Shown here in pieces: positions 1 to 6,729 of a stretch of DNA of 64,000 bases. The stretch is from Pantoea cypripedii (GTDB lineage Bacteria > Pseudomonadota > Gammaproteobacteria > Enterobacterales > Enterobacteriaceae). Under the pieces are notes generated by a model. The model was not told the DNA's origin. It did no database searches and saw only the letters and a program-made list of their open reading frames with translations. The stretch is taken from the NCBI RefSeq assembly GCF_002095535.1, contig NZ_MLJI01000001.1, positions 292,689 to 356,688 on the forward strand. Direction: 5' to 3'. Each line of letters begins with the position of its first letter. Positions within the stretch are counted from its first letter, which is position 1. Position numbers and translations under genes: made by a program.

Positions 1-352
1 CCTGCTCAAAACTGATACGCTCCGGCAAAATCACCAGACGATCTTCGTGCACATTGTGCGCCTCGCTGTACGCGCCGAGGGATGACTGGCAGTAGACCAC
101 ACGGTCGCCCACCTTAAAACGCGTGACCGCAGAACCGACTTTTTTCACCACGCCCGCCGCTTCGGTGCCCAGCCCGGATGGCTTCGCCGCGACCGGATAT
201 AATCCGCTGCGCACGTAAGTGTCGATGTAATTGATGCCAATCGCCCGGTTTTCCACCTGCACTTCATGTTCAGCGGGATCGGCAAGATCAAAATCCACCC
301 ATTGCAACACTTCAGGGCCGCCGTGTTCGTTGAACTGAATACGCTTTGCCAT
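1..352 (-). CDS. qorA: NADPH:quinone reductase QorA (5' part of gene, cut by window edge)
   Basis: Only the first 117 residues lie in the window; the gene runs off the left edge. The protein begins MAKRIQFNEHGGPEVLQW and continues with GINYIDTYVRSGLYP and GLGTEAAG, the N-terminal GroES-like fold of the MDR superfamily, closely matching E. coli QorA as I remember it. QorA is a cytosolic, zinc-free NADPH-dependent quinone oxidoreductase. The ATG at 350-352 follows a purine-rich stretch and begins exactly where the E. coli protein does. It is divergent from dnaB with 74 bases between the starts, the same arrangement as in E. coli. The NADPH-binding Rossmann domain is outside the window, so intactness cannot be judged. 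Confidence 0.9.
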   Translation of the reverse strand, partial: MAKRIQFNEHGGPEVLQWVDFDLADPAEHEVQVENRAIGINYIDTYVRSGLYPVAAKPSGLGTEAAGVVKKVGSAVTRFKVGDRVVYCQSSLGAYSEAHNVHEDRLVILPERISFEQ

Positions 353-426
353 TCTGACTCCTGTGATTGTTCAGCCTGTGACGTTATACTTGCGCGTCAC
401 TACTTAAGATCGGTAATGCATTCACT

Positions 427-1833
427 ATGGCAGGAAATAAACCCACCAACAAATCGAACGAACCCCGCGACCGTCAGCTGGAAGGTGTGAAAATGCCGCC
501 GCATTCCATTGAAGCGGAGCAGTCGGTACTCGGTGGGTTGATGCTGGATAACGAGCGCTGGGACAATGTGTCCGAGCGTGTGGTCGCGGATGATTTTTTC
601 AATCGCTCACACCGGCTGATCTTCTCCGAAATGCAACGGCTGCTGGAAGCCGGTCAACCGATCGACCTGATTACGCTGTCGGAATCGCTGGAAACACGTG
701 GTGAGCTGGATATGGCGGGGGGCTTTGCCTACCTGGCCGAACTGGCGAAAAACACCCCAAGTGCCGCGAACATTGGCGCTTATGCGGATATCGTACGTGA
801 ACGTGCGGTGGTGCGTGAAATGATCTCGGTGGCGAACCAGATCGCCGATGCCGGTTATGATCCGCAAGGGCGCAGTAGTGAAGATCTGCTCGATTTCGCC
901 GAATCTAACGTCTTTAAAATCGCGGAACAGCGCGCCAATAAAGATGATGGCCCGAAAAACATTGAGCAAATCCTCGAAGCCACGGTATCGCGTATTGAAT
1001 CGCTGGTTGCCACGCCGCACGATGGTGTTACCGGGGTGGATACCGGTTACCAGGATCTGAACAAAAAAACCGCCGGTTTACAGGGCTCGGATCTGATTAT
1101 CGTTGCCGCTCGTCCGTCGATGGGTAAAACCACGTTCGCCATGAACCTGTGCGAAAACGCTGCCATGCTGCAGGAAAAACCGGTACTGATCTTCAGTCTG
1201 GAGATGCCCAGCGAACAGATCATGATGCGTATGCTGGCTTCATTATCACGCGTTGATCAGACCCGTATCCGTACCGGCCAGCTGGAAGATGAAGACTGGG
1301 CGCGTATTTCGGCCACCATGGGTATCCTGCTGGAAAAGAAGAATATGTATATCGATGATTCTTCTGGTCTGACGCCGACGGAAGTGCGCTCCCGTGCACG
1401 CCGCATCTATCGTGAAAACGACGGTCTGAGCATGATCATGATCGACTACCTGCAATTGATGCGTGTGCCATCGCTGTCCGACAACCGTACGCTGGAGATT
1501 GCGGAGATCTCGCGCTCGCTGAAAGCGCTGGCAAAAGAGCTGAATGTGCCGGTCGTGGCGTTATCGCAGCTGAACCGATCGCTGGAGCAGCGTGCTGATA
1601 AGCGCCCGGTCAACTCGGATCTGCGTGAATCCGGCTCGATCGAGCAGGATGCTGACCTGATCATGTTTATTTATCGTGATGAGGTTTATCACGAAAACAG
1701 CGATCTGAAAGGTATCGCTGAGATCATCATCGGTAAACAACGTAATGGACCGATCGGTACAGTACGTCTGACCTTCAATGGTCACTGGTCGCGTTTTGAT
1801 AACTACGCAGGCCCGCAATACGACGACGAATAA
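427..1833 (+). CDS. dnaB: Replicative DNA helicase DnaB
   Basis: The 468-residue protein (E. coli 471) is the hexameric 5'-3' helicase that unwinds DNA at the replication fork, loaded by DnaC at oriC and contacted by DnaG primase. The N-terminal primase-binding domain begins with PPHSIEAEQSVLGG. A linker leads to the RecA-like domain with Walker A ARPSMGKTT (Lys234) and Walker B LIMIDYLQLM-type sequence, here LSMIMIDYLQL. The C-terminus NYAGPQYDDE is that of E. coli. The start ATG gives MAGNKP as in E. coli. Divergent qorA lies upstream. In E. coli alr follows dnaB, but here an Lrp-type regulator does. The gene looks intact and essential, with no intein at the P-loop. Confidence 0.98.
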   Translation: MAGNKPTNKSNEPRDRQLEGVKMPPHSIEAEQSVLGGLMLDNERWDNVSERVVADDFFNRSHRLIFSEMQRLLEAGQPIDLITLSESLETRGELDMAGGFAYLAELAKNTPSAANIGAYADIVRERAVVREMISVANQIADAGYDPQGRSSEDLLDFAESNVFKIAEQRANKDDGPKNIEQILEATVSRIESLVATPHDGVTGVDTGYQDLNKKTAGLQGSDLIIVAARPSMGKTTFAMNLCENAAMLQEKPVLIFSLEMPSEQIMMRMLASLSRVDQTRIRTGQLEDEDWARISATMGILLEKKNMYIDDSSGLTPTEVRSRARRIYRENDGLSMIMIDYLQLMRVPSLSDNRTLEIAEISRSLKALAKELNVPVVALSQLNRSLEQRADKRPVNSDLRESGSIEQDADLIMFIYRDEVYHENSDLKGIAEIIIGKQRNGPIGTVRLTFNGHWSRFDNYAGPQYDDE

Positions 1834-1847
1834 TCCTCTTTCCCCCG

Positions 1848-1872
1848 ATGCATGCACGATTTGTGCATGCAT
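1848..1872. promoter_or_regulatory. Perfect inverted repeat upstream of the Lrp-type gene, containing TTTGTGCAT
   Basis: Arms ATGCATGCAC (1848-1857) and GTGCATGCAT (1863-1872) are separated by 5 bases. No T-run follows, so a terminator for dnaB is unlikely. The right part contains TTTGTGCAT (1860-1868). The same 9-mer recurs twice, in opposite orientation, in front of the next gene (2514-2522 and 2548-2556). The sharing is seen in the sequence. That it is the operator of the Lrp-type protein encoded at 1962 is inferred. Confidence 0.55.
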
Positions 1873-1961
1873 TTCACGTCATCACAAAATAGTGTTGGAC
1901 AACCCCGTCTTTAATCAGGTTATCTGTAGCAAAGCGCACCCTATTACGCTGTGGAAGCAGA

Positions 1962-2453
1962 ATGACTCAGGTAGACGATTACGACCTTAAGATACTGACA
2001 TTATTACAATCTAATGGCCGCCTCACTAACCAGGAACTCAGTGATTTGGTTGGCCTTTCGGCGTCGCAATGTTCACGCCGCCGCATCAATCTGGAACAGG
2101 CAAACCTGATTCTCGGCTATCACGCCCGGTTGTCGCCCGATGCTATCGGTCTCGGCATGGTGGGTTTGATTGAAGTGCGGCTGATTAATCACACCCCCGA
2201 TTACGAAGAAAGTTTTCACCGGATGGTGGAGCAGGAAACCGCCATCGTTGATGCCTTTAAAACCACTGGCGATGCCGATTATCTGCTGAAAGTTGCCGTG
2301 TCAGACCTGGCTTCATTGAGCGCATTAATCAGCCAACTGGTGTCAGGCCATCAAAGCGTGGCCCATGTGAAAACGTCGGTGGTATTAAGCCGGTTAAAAG
2401 AGAACGGTTTGATGATAATCCCCGAGCACAAAACGCGCCAAAAAAGTGCGTGA
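1962..2453 (+). CDS. Lrp/AsnC family transcriptional regulator
   Basis: A 163-residue protein of standard Lrp/AsnC length. The N-terminal winged helix-turn-helix includes LLQSNGRLTNQELSDLVGLS and CSRRRINLEQANLILGY (about residues 10-55). The C-terminal RAM/AsnC domain includes GMVGLIEVRL, VDAFKTTGDADYLLKVAV and VKTSVVLSRLKE, the region that binds amino-acid effectors and forms the beta-sandwich dimer. These proteins usually regulate a neighbouring amino-acid transport or metabolism gene. The next gene is a YitT-type membrane protein, and both upstream regions carry the same TTTGTGCAT motif, so local auto- and cross-regulation is the likely role. The start has a GGAAG ribosome-binding site. 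It and the next gene sit where E. coli keeps alr. The effector is unknown. Confidence 0.85.
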   Translation: MTQVDDYDLKILTLLQSNGRLTNQELSDLVGLSASQCSRRRINLEQANLILGYHARLSPDAIGLGMVGLIEVRLINHTPDYEESFHRMVEQETAIVDAFKTTGDADYLLKVAVSDLASLSALISQLVSGHQSVAHVKTSVVLSRLKENGLMIIPEHKTRQKSA

Positions 2454-2480
2454 TGTGCTAGTCTGGTGCAATTAATGCCA

Positions 2481-2654
2481 TTCAAATGCAAAAAACGCGC
2501 ACCAGATAACAGATTTGTGCATGGATTTATGGATTAGTCATTCATCGATGCACAAAAACCTGCAATAAAGCGCCTTAGTTATCAATTGGATAATCACTGG
2601 CACCCATCGGCGACGAGCAGACGTCGCCGATGTGGTGCGTTTTTTGCATTTGAA
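2481..2654. promoter_or_regulatory. Regulatory region of the YitT gene with nested inverted repeats
   Basis: Two levels of symmetry are visible. The outer arms 2481-2503 and 2634-2654 are inverted copies that differ only by a GC insertion in the left arm; each carries TTTTTGCAT or its complement (2486-2494, 2641-2649). The inner arms TTTGTGCAT (2514-2522) and ATGCACAAA (2548-2556) lie 34 bp centre to centre, about three helical turns. A further pair, CTGGTGC (2463-2469) and GCACCAG (2499-2505), overlaps the left arm. Four copies of TTT(G/T)TGCAT in one promoter suit a multimeric Lrp-type regulator that wraps DNA. The binding protein is inferred from the adjacent gene. Confidence 0.55.
2605..2632 (+). 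terminator. Strong hairpin before a T-run, possible attenuator or terminator upstream of the YitT gene
   Basis: An 11-bp perfect stem, CATCGGCGACG / CGTCGCCGATG, closes a 6-base loop. Seven bases after the stem comes a run of six T (2640-2645). The hairpin ends 49 bases before the downstream ATG, so it could end transcripts from the regulator gene or act as a leader attenuator. The run also forms part of the outer inverted repeat (2634-2654), so the outer arm could pair with 2481-2503 instead; that alternative fold is inference. Confidence 0.5.
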
Positions 2655-2681
2655 CCGCATCAATTGCAATGAGAAAAATCC

Positions 2682-3296
2682 ATGGATAACGTTGTTCAAC
2701 CTACCAAAATCCCCCATTCCCGCATTGAAGATGCTCTGGCGATTGTGCTGGGTACGCTGATGGTTTCCTTTGGCGTGATTATGCTGAAGCAGGCCGGTGC
2801 GCTTACCGGCAGCTCCGCCGGGATAGCTTTCTTAATTAGCTATCTGACGCCGCTTTCGTTTGGCAGTGCGTTTTTCCTGATTAACCTGCCGTTTTACTGG
2901 CTGGCAGTGCGCCGTATGGGTTGGGAATTTACCCTGAAAACGTTCTGTGCTGTGGGGCTGGTGTCACTCTTTACCCATCTGCATCCGCTGTTCATCCATT
3001 TTTCTGCGCTAAATCCGTTTTATGCGACATTGTTCGGTAACGTGGTGATGGGAATTGGGTTTATAGTGTTATTTCGTCACAAGGCCAGCCTGGGTGGCGT
3101 CAATATTCTGGCGCTCTGGCTGCAGGACCGCATCGGTCTGCGTGCCGGAAAACTGCAAATGGCGGTCGACACCTGTGTGGTGCTGGCGTCGTTATTTGTG
3201 GTCTCTGTACCTATGTTGCTTGCCTCGATAGCGGGCGCGGTGGTCCTCAATCTGATCATCGCCATGAATCACCGCCCCGGCCGCTATATGGTTTGA
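2682..3296 (+). CDS. YitT/DUF161 family inner-membrane protein
   Basis: A 204-residue hydrophobic protein with about five or six membrane segments, including LAIVLGTLMVSFGVIML, AGIAFLISYLTPL, AFFLINLPFYWLAV, TLFGNVVMGIGFIVLF and VVLASLFVVSVPMLLAS. The pattern GALTGSSAGIAFLI near residue 40 and the second-half KASLGGVNILALWL resemble the repeated halves of the YitT membrane family (PF02588). The Gram-positive C-terminal DUF2179 domain is absent, as in other short proteobacterial members. Substrate and function are not known for the family. An Lrp-type regulator lies upstream and the aromatic aminotransferase gene tyrB starts 48 bases downstream, so amino-acid or keto-acid transport is a reasonable guess, no more. 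The start has GAGAAAAATCC before ATG. Confidence 0.8.
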   Translation: MDNVVQPTKIPHSRIEDALAIVLGTLMVSFGVIMLKQAGALTGSSAGIAFLISYLTPLSFGSAFFLINLPFYWLAVRRMGWEFTLKTFCAVGLVSLFTHLHPLFIHFSALNPFYATLFGNVVMGIGFIVLFRHKASLGGVNILALWLQDRIGLRAGKLQMAVDTCVVLASLFVVSVPMLLASIAGAVVLNLIIAMNHRPGRYMV

Positions 3297-3344
3297 TGAT
3301 GCATCGTTACCTGACTTTTATGACCAATCATGGAGATCTGCACC

Positions 3345-4538
3345 GTGTTTCAAAATGTTGATGCCTATGCCGGCGATCCGATTCTGTCGTTGATGGAAAC
3401 CTTCAAACAGGACCCGCGTGACAACAAAGTGAATCTGAGCATCGGCCTCTATTATAACGAGCAGGGCATCATTCCTCAGCTGCAGGCAGTCGCCGCAGCG
3501 GAAGAACGCCTGCAGGCGGCACCGCATCAGGCTTCGCTCTACCTGCCAATGGAAGGTTTCGGTCCTTACCGTAACGCGATTGCTCCGCTGCTGTTTGGCA
3601 GCGATCACCCGATGCTGAAAGCCGGGCGTATTGCGTCCATTCAGACGCTGGGTGGTTCCGGTGCGCTGAAAGTAGGTGCGGATTTCCTGAAGCGTTACTT
3701 CCCGAACTCCAATGTCTGGGTCAGCGATCCGACGTGGGAAAACCATATCGCTATCTTCAACGGCGCAGGCTTCGAGGTGAATACCTATCCCTGGTATGAC
3801 GACGAAACCAACGGGGTGAAATTTGATGCGTTTATTGCGGCGCTGAAAACCCTGCCGAAGCAAAGCATCGTGCTGCTGCATCCGTGCTGCCACAACCCGA
3901 CTGGTGCTGATCTGACTAACGCGCAGTGGGATCAAACCGTTGAGGTGCTGAAGGCGCAGGAGCTGATTCCGTTCCTCGACATCGCTTATCAGGGCTTTGG
4001 CGCAGGCATGAATGAAGATGCCTATGCGATTCGCGCGGTTGCCGCAGCGGGCCTGCCGGCGCTGGTCAGCAACTCCTTCTCGAAAATCTTCTCACTGTAT
4101 GGTGAGCGCGTCGGCGGACTCTCTATCGTCTGTGATAGCGCAGAAGAAGCGGGTCGTGTGCTGGGTCAGCTGAAAGCTACCGTACGTCGCAACTACTCCA
4201 GCCCGCCTAACTTCGGTGCTCAGGTGGTTTCCTGCGTGCTGAACGATGAAGCGCTGTTGAACAACTGGCTGGCGGAAGTCGAAGCGATGCGTCTGCGCAT
4301 TATCGAAATGCGTCAGGCATTGGTTGCAGTACTGAGCGAGAAACTGCCAGGTCAAAACTTCGATTATCTGCTGAAGCAGCGCGGTATGTTCAGCTACACC
4401 GGCCTCAGCGCACAGCAGGTTGATCGTCTGCGCGACGAGTTCGGCGTGTACCTGATTGCCAGCGGCCGTATGTGTGTGGCGGGCCTGAATAGCCGTAACG
4501 TCCATCAGGTAGCAGAAGCCTTTGCTGCCGTGATGTAA
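3345..4538 (+). CDS. tyrB: Aromatic amino acid aminotransferase TyrB
   Basis: A 397-residue class I PLP aminotransferase, the same length as E. coli TyrB. It transfers the amino group from glutamate to 4-hydroxyphenylpyruvate, phenylpyruvate or 2-oxoisocaproate, the last step of tyrosine, phenylalanine and (with IlvE) leucine synthesis. The PLP lysine is Lys247 in [16 protein letters not shown]; the substrate-binding arginine falls in the C-terminal GRMCVAG region. I place the start at the GTG ([10 protein letters not shown]), as in E. coli, because GGAG at 3332-3335 is 9 bases upstream; the in-frame ATG at 3330 lacks a site. No TyrR box is visible in the short gap before it, so it may be cotranscribed with the YitT gene. 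Confidence 0.96.
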   Translation: MFQNVDAYAGDPILSLMETFKQDPRDNKVNLSIGLYYNEQGIIPQLQAVAAAEERLQAAPHQASLYLPMEGFGPYRNAIAPLLFGSDHPMLKAGRIASIQTLGGSGALKVGADFLKRYFPNSNVWVSDPTWENHIAIFNGAGFEVNTYPWYDDETNGVKFDAFIAALKTLPKQSIVLLHPCCHNPTGADLTNAQWDQTVEVLKAQELIPFLDIAYQGFGAGMNEDAYAIRAVAAAGLPALVSNSFSKIFSLYGERVGGLSIVCDSAEEAGRVLGQLKATVRRNYSSPPNFGAQVVSCVLNDEALLNNWLAEVEAMRLRIIEMRQALVAVLSEKLPGQNFDYLLKQRGMFSYTGLSAQQVDRLRDEFGVYLIASGRMCVAGLNSRNVHQVAEAFAAVM

Positions 4539-4560
4539 CGCCTGCCTCTGCCGTATCTGA

Positions 4561-4591
4561 ACCGCCATGCCTTCGGGCTGGCGGTTTTTTT
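4561..4591 (+). terminator. Rho-independent terminator of tyrB
   Basis: ACCGCCA-GCC pairs with GGC-TGGCGGT across a TTCG tetraloop with one bulged T, followed by seven T. It begins 22 bases after the tyrB stop. Confidence 0.9.
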
Positions 4592-4674
4592 CGCACTATT
4601 CCAGGCCGCTTTTTCCTTTACCTTTTGCCGACATGCTGCACACTTAAACGGTGTGTTTAATTCAGGATTTCAGT

Positions 4675-5097
4675 ATGTGGCACCAGCAAACCTTAACGCT
4701 TAGCGCTAAACCCCGTGGTTTTCACCTGATCACTGACGAGGTAGTCGGGCAAATTCGTGCGCTATCAGATGTGCGTATCGGGCAGCTGCATTTGTTGCTA
4801 CAACACACTTCAGCCTCGCTGACACTCAATGAAAATTGCGACCCCACGGTACGTAGCGATATGGAACAACATTTCCTGCGTCATGTGCCGGAAAATGCCC
4901 CGTATCAGCATGATTATGAAGGTGCAGATGATATGCCTGCGCACATTAAGTCATCGTTACTCGGCGTATCCTTGTTACTTCCGGTCAGCCGGGGACGGCT
5001 GGTGTTGGGTACCTGGCAGGGGATTTATCTCGGTGAACATCGGGTACACGGCGGATCGAGGCGCATCGTCGCCACCTTACAAGGGGAGTCATCATGA
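4675..5097 (+). CDS. yjbQ: YjbQ, UPF0047 family protein (thiamine phosphate synthase-like)
   Basis: A 140-residue protein of the YjbQ/UPF0047 family, with [38 protein letters not shown] and [13 protein letters not shown]. The family forms a beta-sandwich trimer with conserved His and Asp/Glu residues. Some members have low thiamine-phosphate synthase activity in vitro, but the physiological role is unsettled. The start MWHQQTLTL matches E. coli YjbQ and has CAGGA before it; an earlier in-frame ATG at 4651 lacks a site. It overlaps yjbR by the ATGA tetranucleotide, so the pair is translationally coupled. Intact. Confidence 0.93.
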   Translation: MWHQQTLTLSAKPRGFHLITDEVVGQIRALSDVRIGQLHLLLQHTSASLTLNENCDPTVRSDMEQHFLRHVPENAPYQHDYEGADDMPAHIKSSLLGVSLLLPVSRGRLVLGTWQGIYLGEHRVHGGSRRIVATLQGESS

Positions 5098-5444
5098 ACA
5101 CTTCGGATTTACTGACGTATTGCATGGGCAAGCCGGGCGCGGAACAGAGCGTACACAGTGACTGGAAAGCCACGCAGATTAAAAGTGAGGGTATTTTGTT
5201 TGCCATGGTGCATGACGTCAAGGGGCGTCCGGCGGTATCGCTGAAAGCCACGCCTGCGCTGGCAGAGTTATTACGTGAGGAGCATAGCGATGTGTTTCCA
5301 AGTGAGCATCTCAATAAAACCCACTGGAGTACCCTGTGGCTGGATGGTTCACTGAAGGATTCGCAGATTTACTATCTGGTGGATGCCTCCTGGCAACAGG
5401 CTGACGCCACGCGCGCGGCGGGCGTCAGCCATAACGAGGATTAA
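5094..5444 (+). CDS. yjbR: YjbR, MmcQ/YjbR family DNA-binding-like protein
   Basis: A 116-residue member of the MmcQ/YjbR family, which has a double-wing DNA-binding-like fold. Its function is not established; the family carries a CyaY-like fold and is often annotated as DNA-binding. Recognisable segments are [18 protein letters not shown] near the N-terminus and [14 protein letters not shown] towards the end. The start overlaps the yjbQ stop (ATGA). Its stop overlaps the convergent alcohol dehydrogenase gene by 4 bases, leaving no room for a terminator between them. Confidence 0.9.
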   Translation: MNTSDLLTYCMGKPGAEQSVHSDWKATQIKSEGILFAMVHDVKGRPAVSLKATPALAELLREEHSDVFPSEHLNKTHWSTLWLDGSLKDSQIYYLVDASWQQADATRAAGVSHNED

Positions 5445-6505
5445 GCCGCAGCTTCCTCACGCAGGGTGTTGATATCAATCACAAAGCGGTACTTCACGTC
5501 GCTTTTCAGCATACGCTCGTAGGCTTCGTTGATTTGGTTCATGGCGATCAGTTCGATATCGGAAGTGATACCGTGCTTGCCACAGAAATCCAGCATTTCC
5601 TGGGTTTCCGCAATGCCACCAATCAGCGAGCCAGCGATGCTGCGACGCTTGAAGATCAGGTTAAACACCTGCGGTGCCGGGTGATCGTGCTCCGGTGCAC
5701 CCACCAGCGTCATATTGCCATCGCGTTTCAGCAGGGCAATAAACGGGTTGAGATCGTGCTGTGCTGCCACGGTGTTGAGGATGAAGTCAAAGCTGTTGAG
5801 GTGCTGTGCCATCTGATCGGCATCCTTTGAAATCACCACTTCGTCAGCGCCCAGACGTTTACCATCTTCGATTTTTGACGGTGAAGTGGTAAACAGTACC
5901 ACATGCGCACCCATCGCATGCGCCAGTTTCACACCCATATGGCCCAGGCCACCCAGGCCGACAATCCCTACTTTTTTACCCGGACCGACGTTCCAGTGGC
6001 GCAGCGGTGAGTAAGTGGTGATACCGGCACACAGCAGCGGTGCGACACCCGCCAGATCGAGGTTTTCCGGTACGCGCAGCACAAAGTTTTCATCTACGAC
6101 CATGCTGGTGGAGTAGCCGCCGTAGGTGATAGCTTTGGTTTCGCGGTCTTCACCGTTATAGGTGCCGACAAAACCGTTTTCGCAATATTGCTCCAGCCCT
6201 TCCTGGCAGCTCGGACAGCTGCGGCAGGAGTCAACCAGACAACCTACTCCCACCAAATCACCCACTTTGTATTTGTGAGTGTGTGCGCCAACCGCAGTGA
6301 CACGGCCAACGATTTCATGGCCCGGCACCACCGGGAAAATGGTGTTTTTCCATTCATTACGCGCGGTATGAAGGTCAGAGTGGCAGACGCCGCAGTACAA
6401 CACTTCAATCTGCACATCATGAGCGCGCAGTTCGCGCGGCTTATAGTCGAACGGGGCGAGTTTGGATTTCGCGTCCTGTGCGGCATAGGCATGCGTAATA
6501 TTCAT
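5441..6505 (-). CDS. Zinc-dependent NAD(P) alcohol dehydrogenase / aldehyde reductase, YahK-like
   Basis: A 354-residue medium-chain dehydrogenase of the cinnamyl-alcohol-dehydrogenase type. Catalytic zinc ligands lie in CGVCHSDLH (about residues 37-45) and GHEIVGRV (about 61-68), with a third cysteine in LLCAGITTYSPL. The structural zinc cysteines are in VDSCRSCPSCQEGLEQYC. The coenzyme site is VGIVGLGGLGHMGVKLAHA. The sequence parallels E. coli YahK along its length; YahK reduces a broad range of aldehydes with NADPH, so aldehyde detoxification is likely. The start ATG has GGAG 5 bases upstream. In E. coli this position between yjbR and uvrA is empty, so the gene is an insertion relative to it. 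No linked regulator is seen. Confidence 0.85.
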   Translation of the reverse strand: MNITHAYAAQDAKSKLAPFDYKPRELRAHDVQIEVLYCGVCHSDLHTARNEWKNTIFPVVPGHEIVGRVTAVGAHTHKYKVGDLVGVGCLVDSCRSCPSCQEGLEQYCENGFVGTYNGEDRETKAITYGGYSTSMVVDENFVLRVPENLDLAGVAPLLCAGITTYSPLRHWNVGPGKKVGIVGLGGLGHMGVKLAHAMGAHVVLFTTSPSKIEDGKRLGADEVVISKDADQMAQHLNSFDFILNTVAAQHDLNPFIALLKRDGNMTLVGAPEHDHPAPQVFNLIFKRRSIAGSLIGGIAETQEMLDFCGKHGITSDIELIAMNQINEAYERMLKSDVKYRFVIDINTLREEAAA

Positions 6506-6690
6506 GGTGTCTCCAGTTACGATGTGTCGTGAGTTTTTCGCGGGATCCCGTCAACCGAAGCGGGCGGGATAAAGGCACGTTAAGCGTGCCAAAAAGGAAC
6601 TGTGTAAGGATAGTCAGCCAGGTGGAAAGCGTATATGCCTGAAGTTGTCTGATTCTTGCCTGTTTCTGCATTTCGCTGCGGAATCCGGCA

Positions 6691-6720
6691 GAAAAAATCA
6701 GGCCCGCAATCGCGGGCCTG
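6691..6720 (-). terminator. Rho-independent terminator of uvrA
   Basis: A 9-bp perfect stem (6699-6707 with 6712-6720) and a 4-base loop lie 9 bases past the uvrA stop, followed in the uvrA direction by ATTTTTTC. Confidence 0.9.
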
Positions 6721-6729
6721 GAAAGGGAA

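Noticed and set aside
3297..3344. TyrR boxes before tyrB
   Set aside because: Looked for TGTAAA-N6-TTTACA in the short gap and in the end of yitT; none found, so no TyrR site is annotated.
6574..6590. GGCACG/CGTGCC hairpin followed by A-run upstream of the alcohol dehydrogenase gene
   Set aside because: It lies in the 5' region of the gene, and no gene ends there on the strand that would give it a T-run; it is too short to call a riboregulator.
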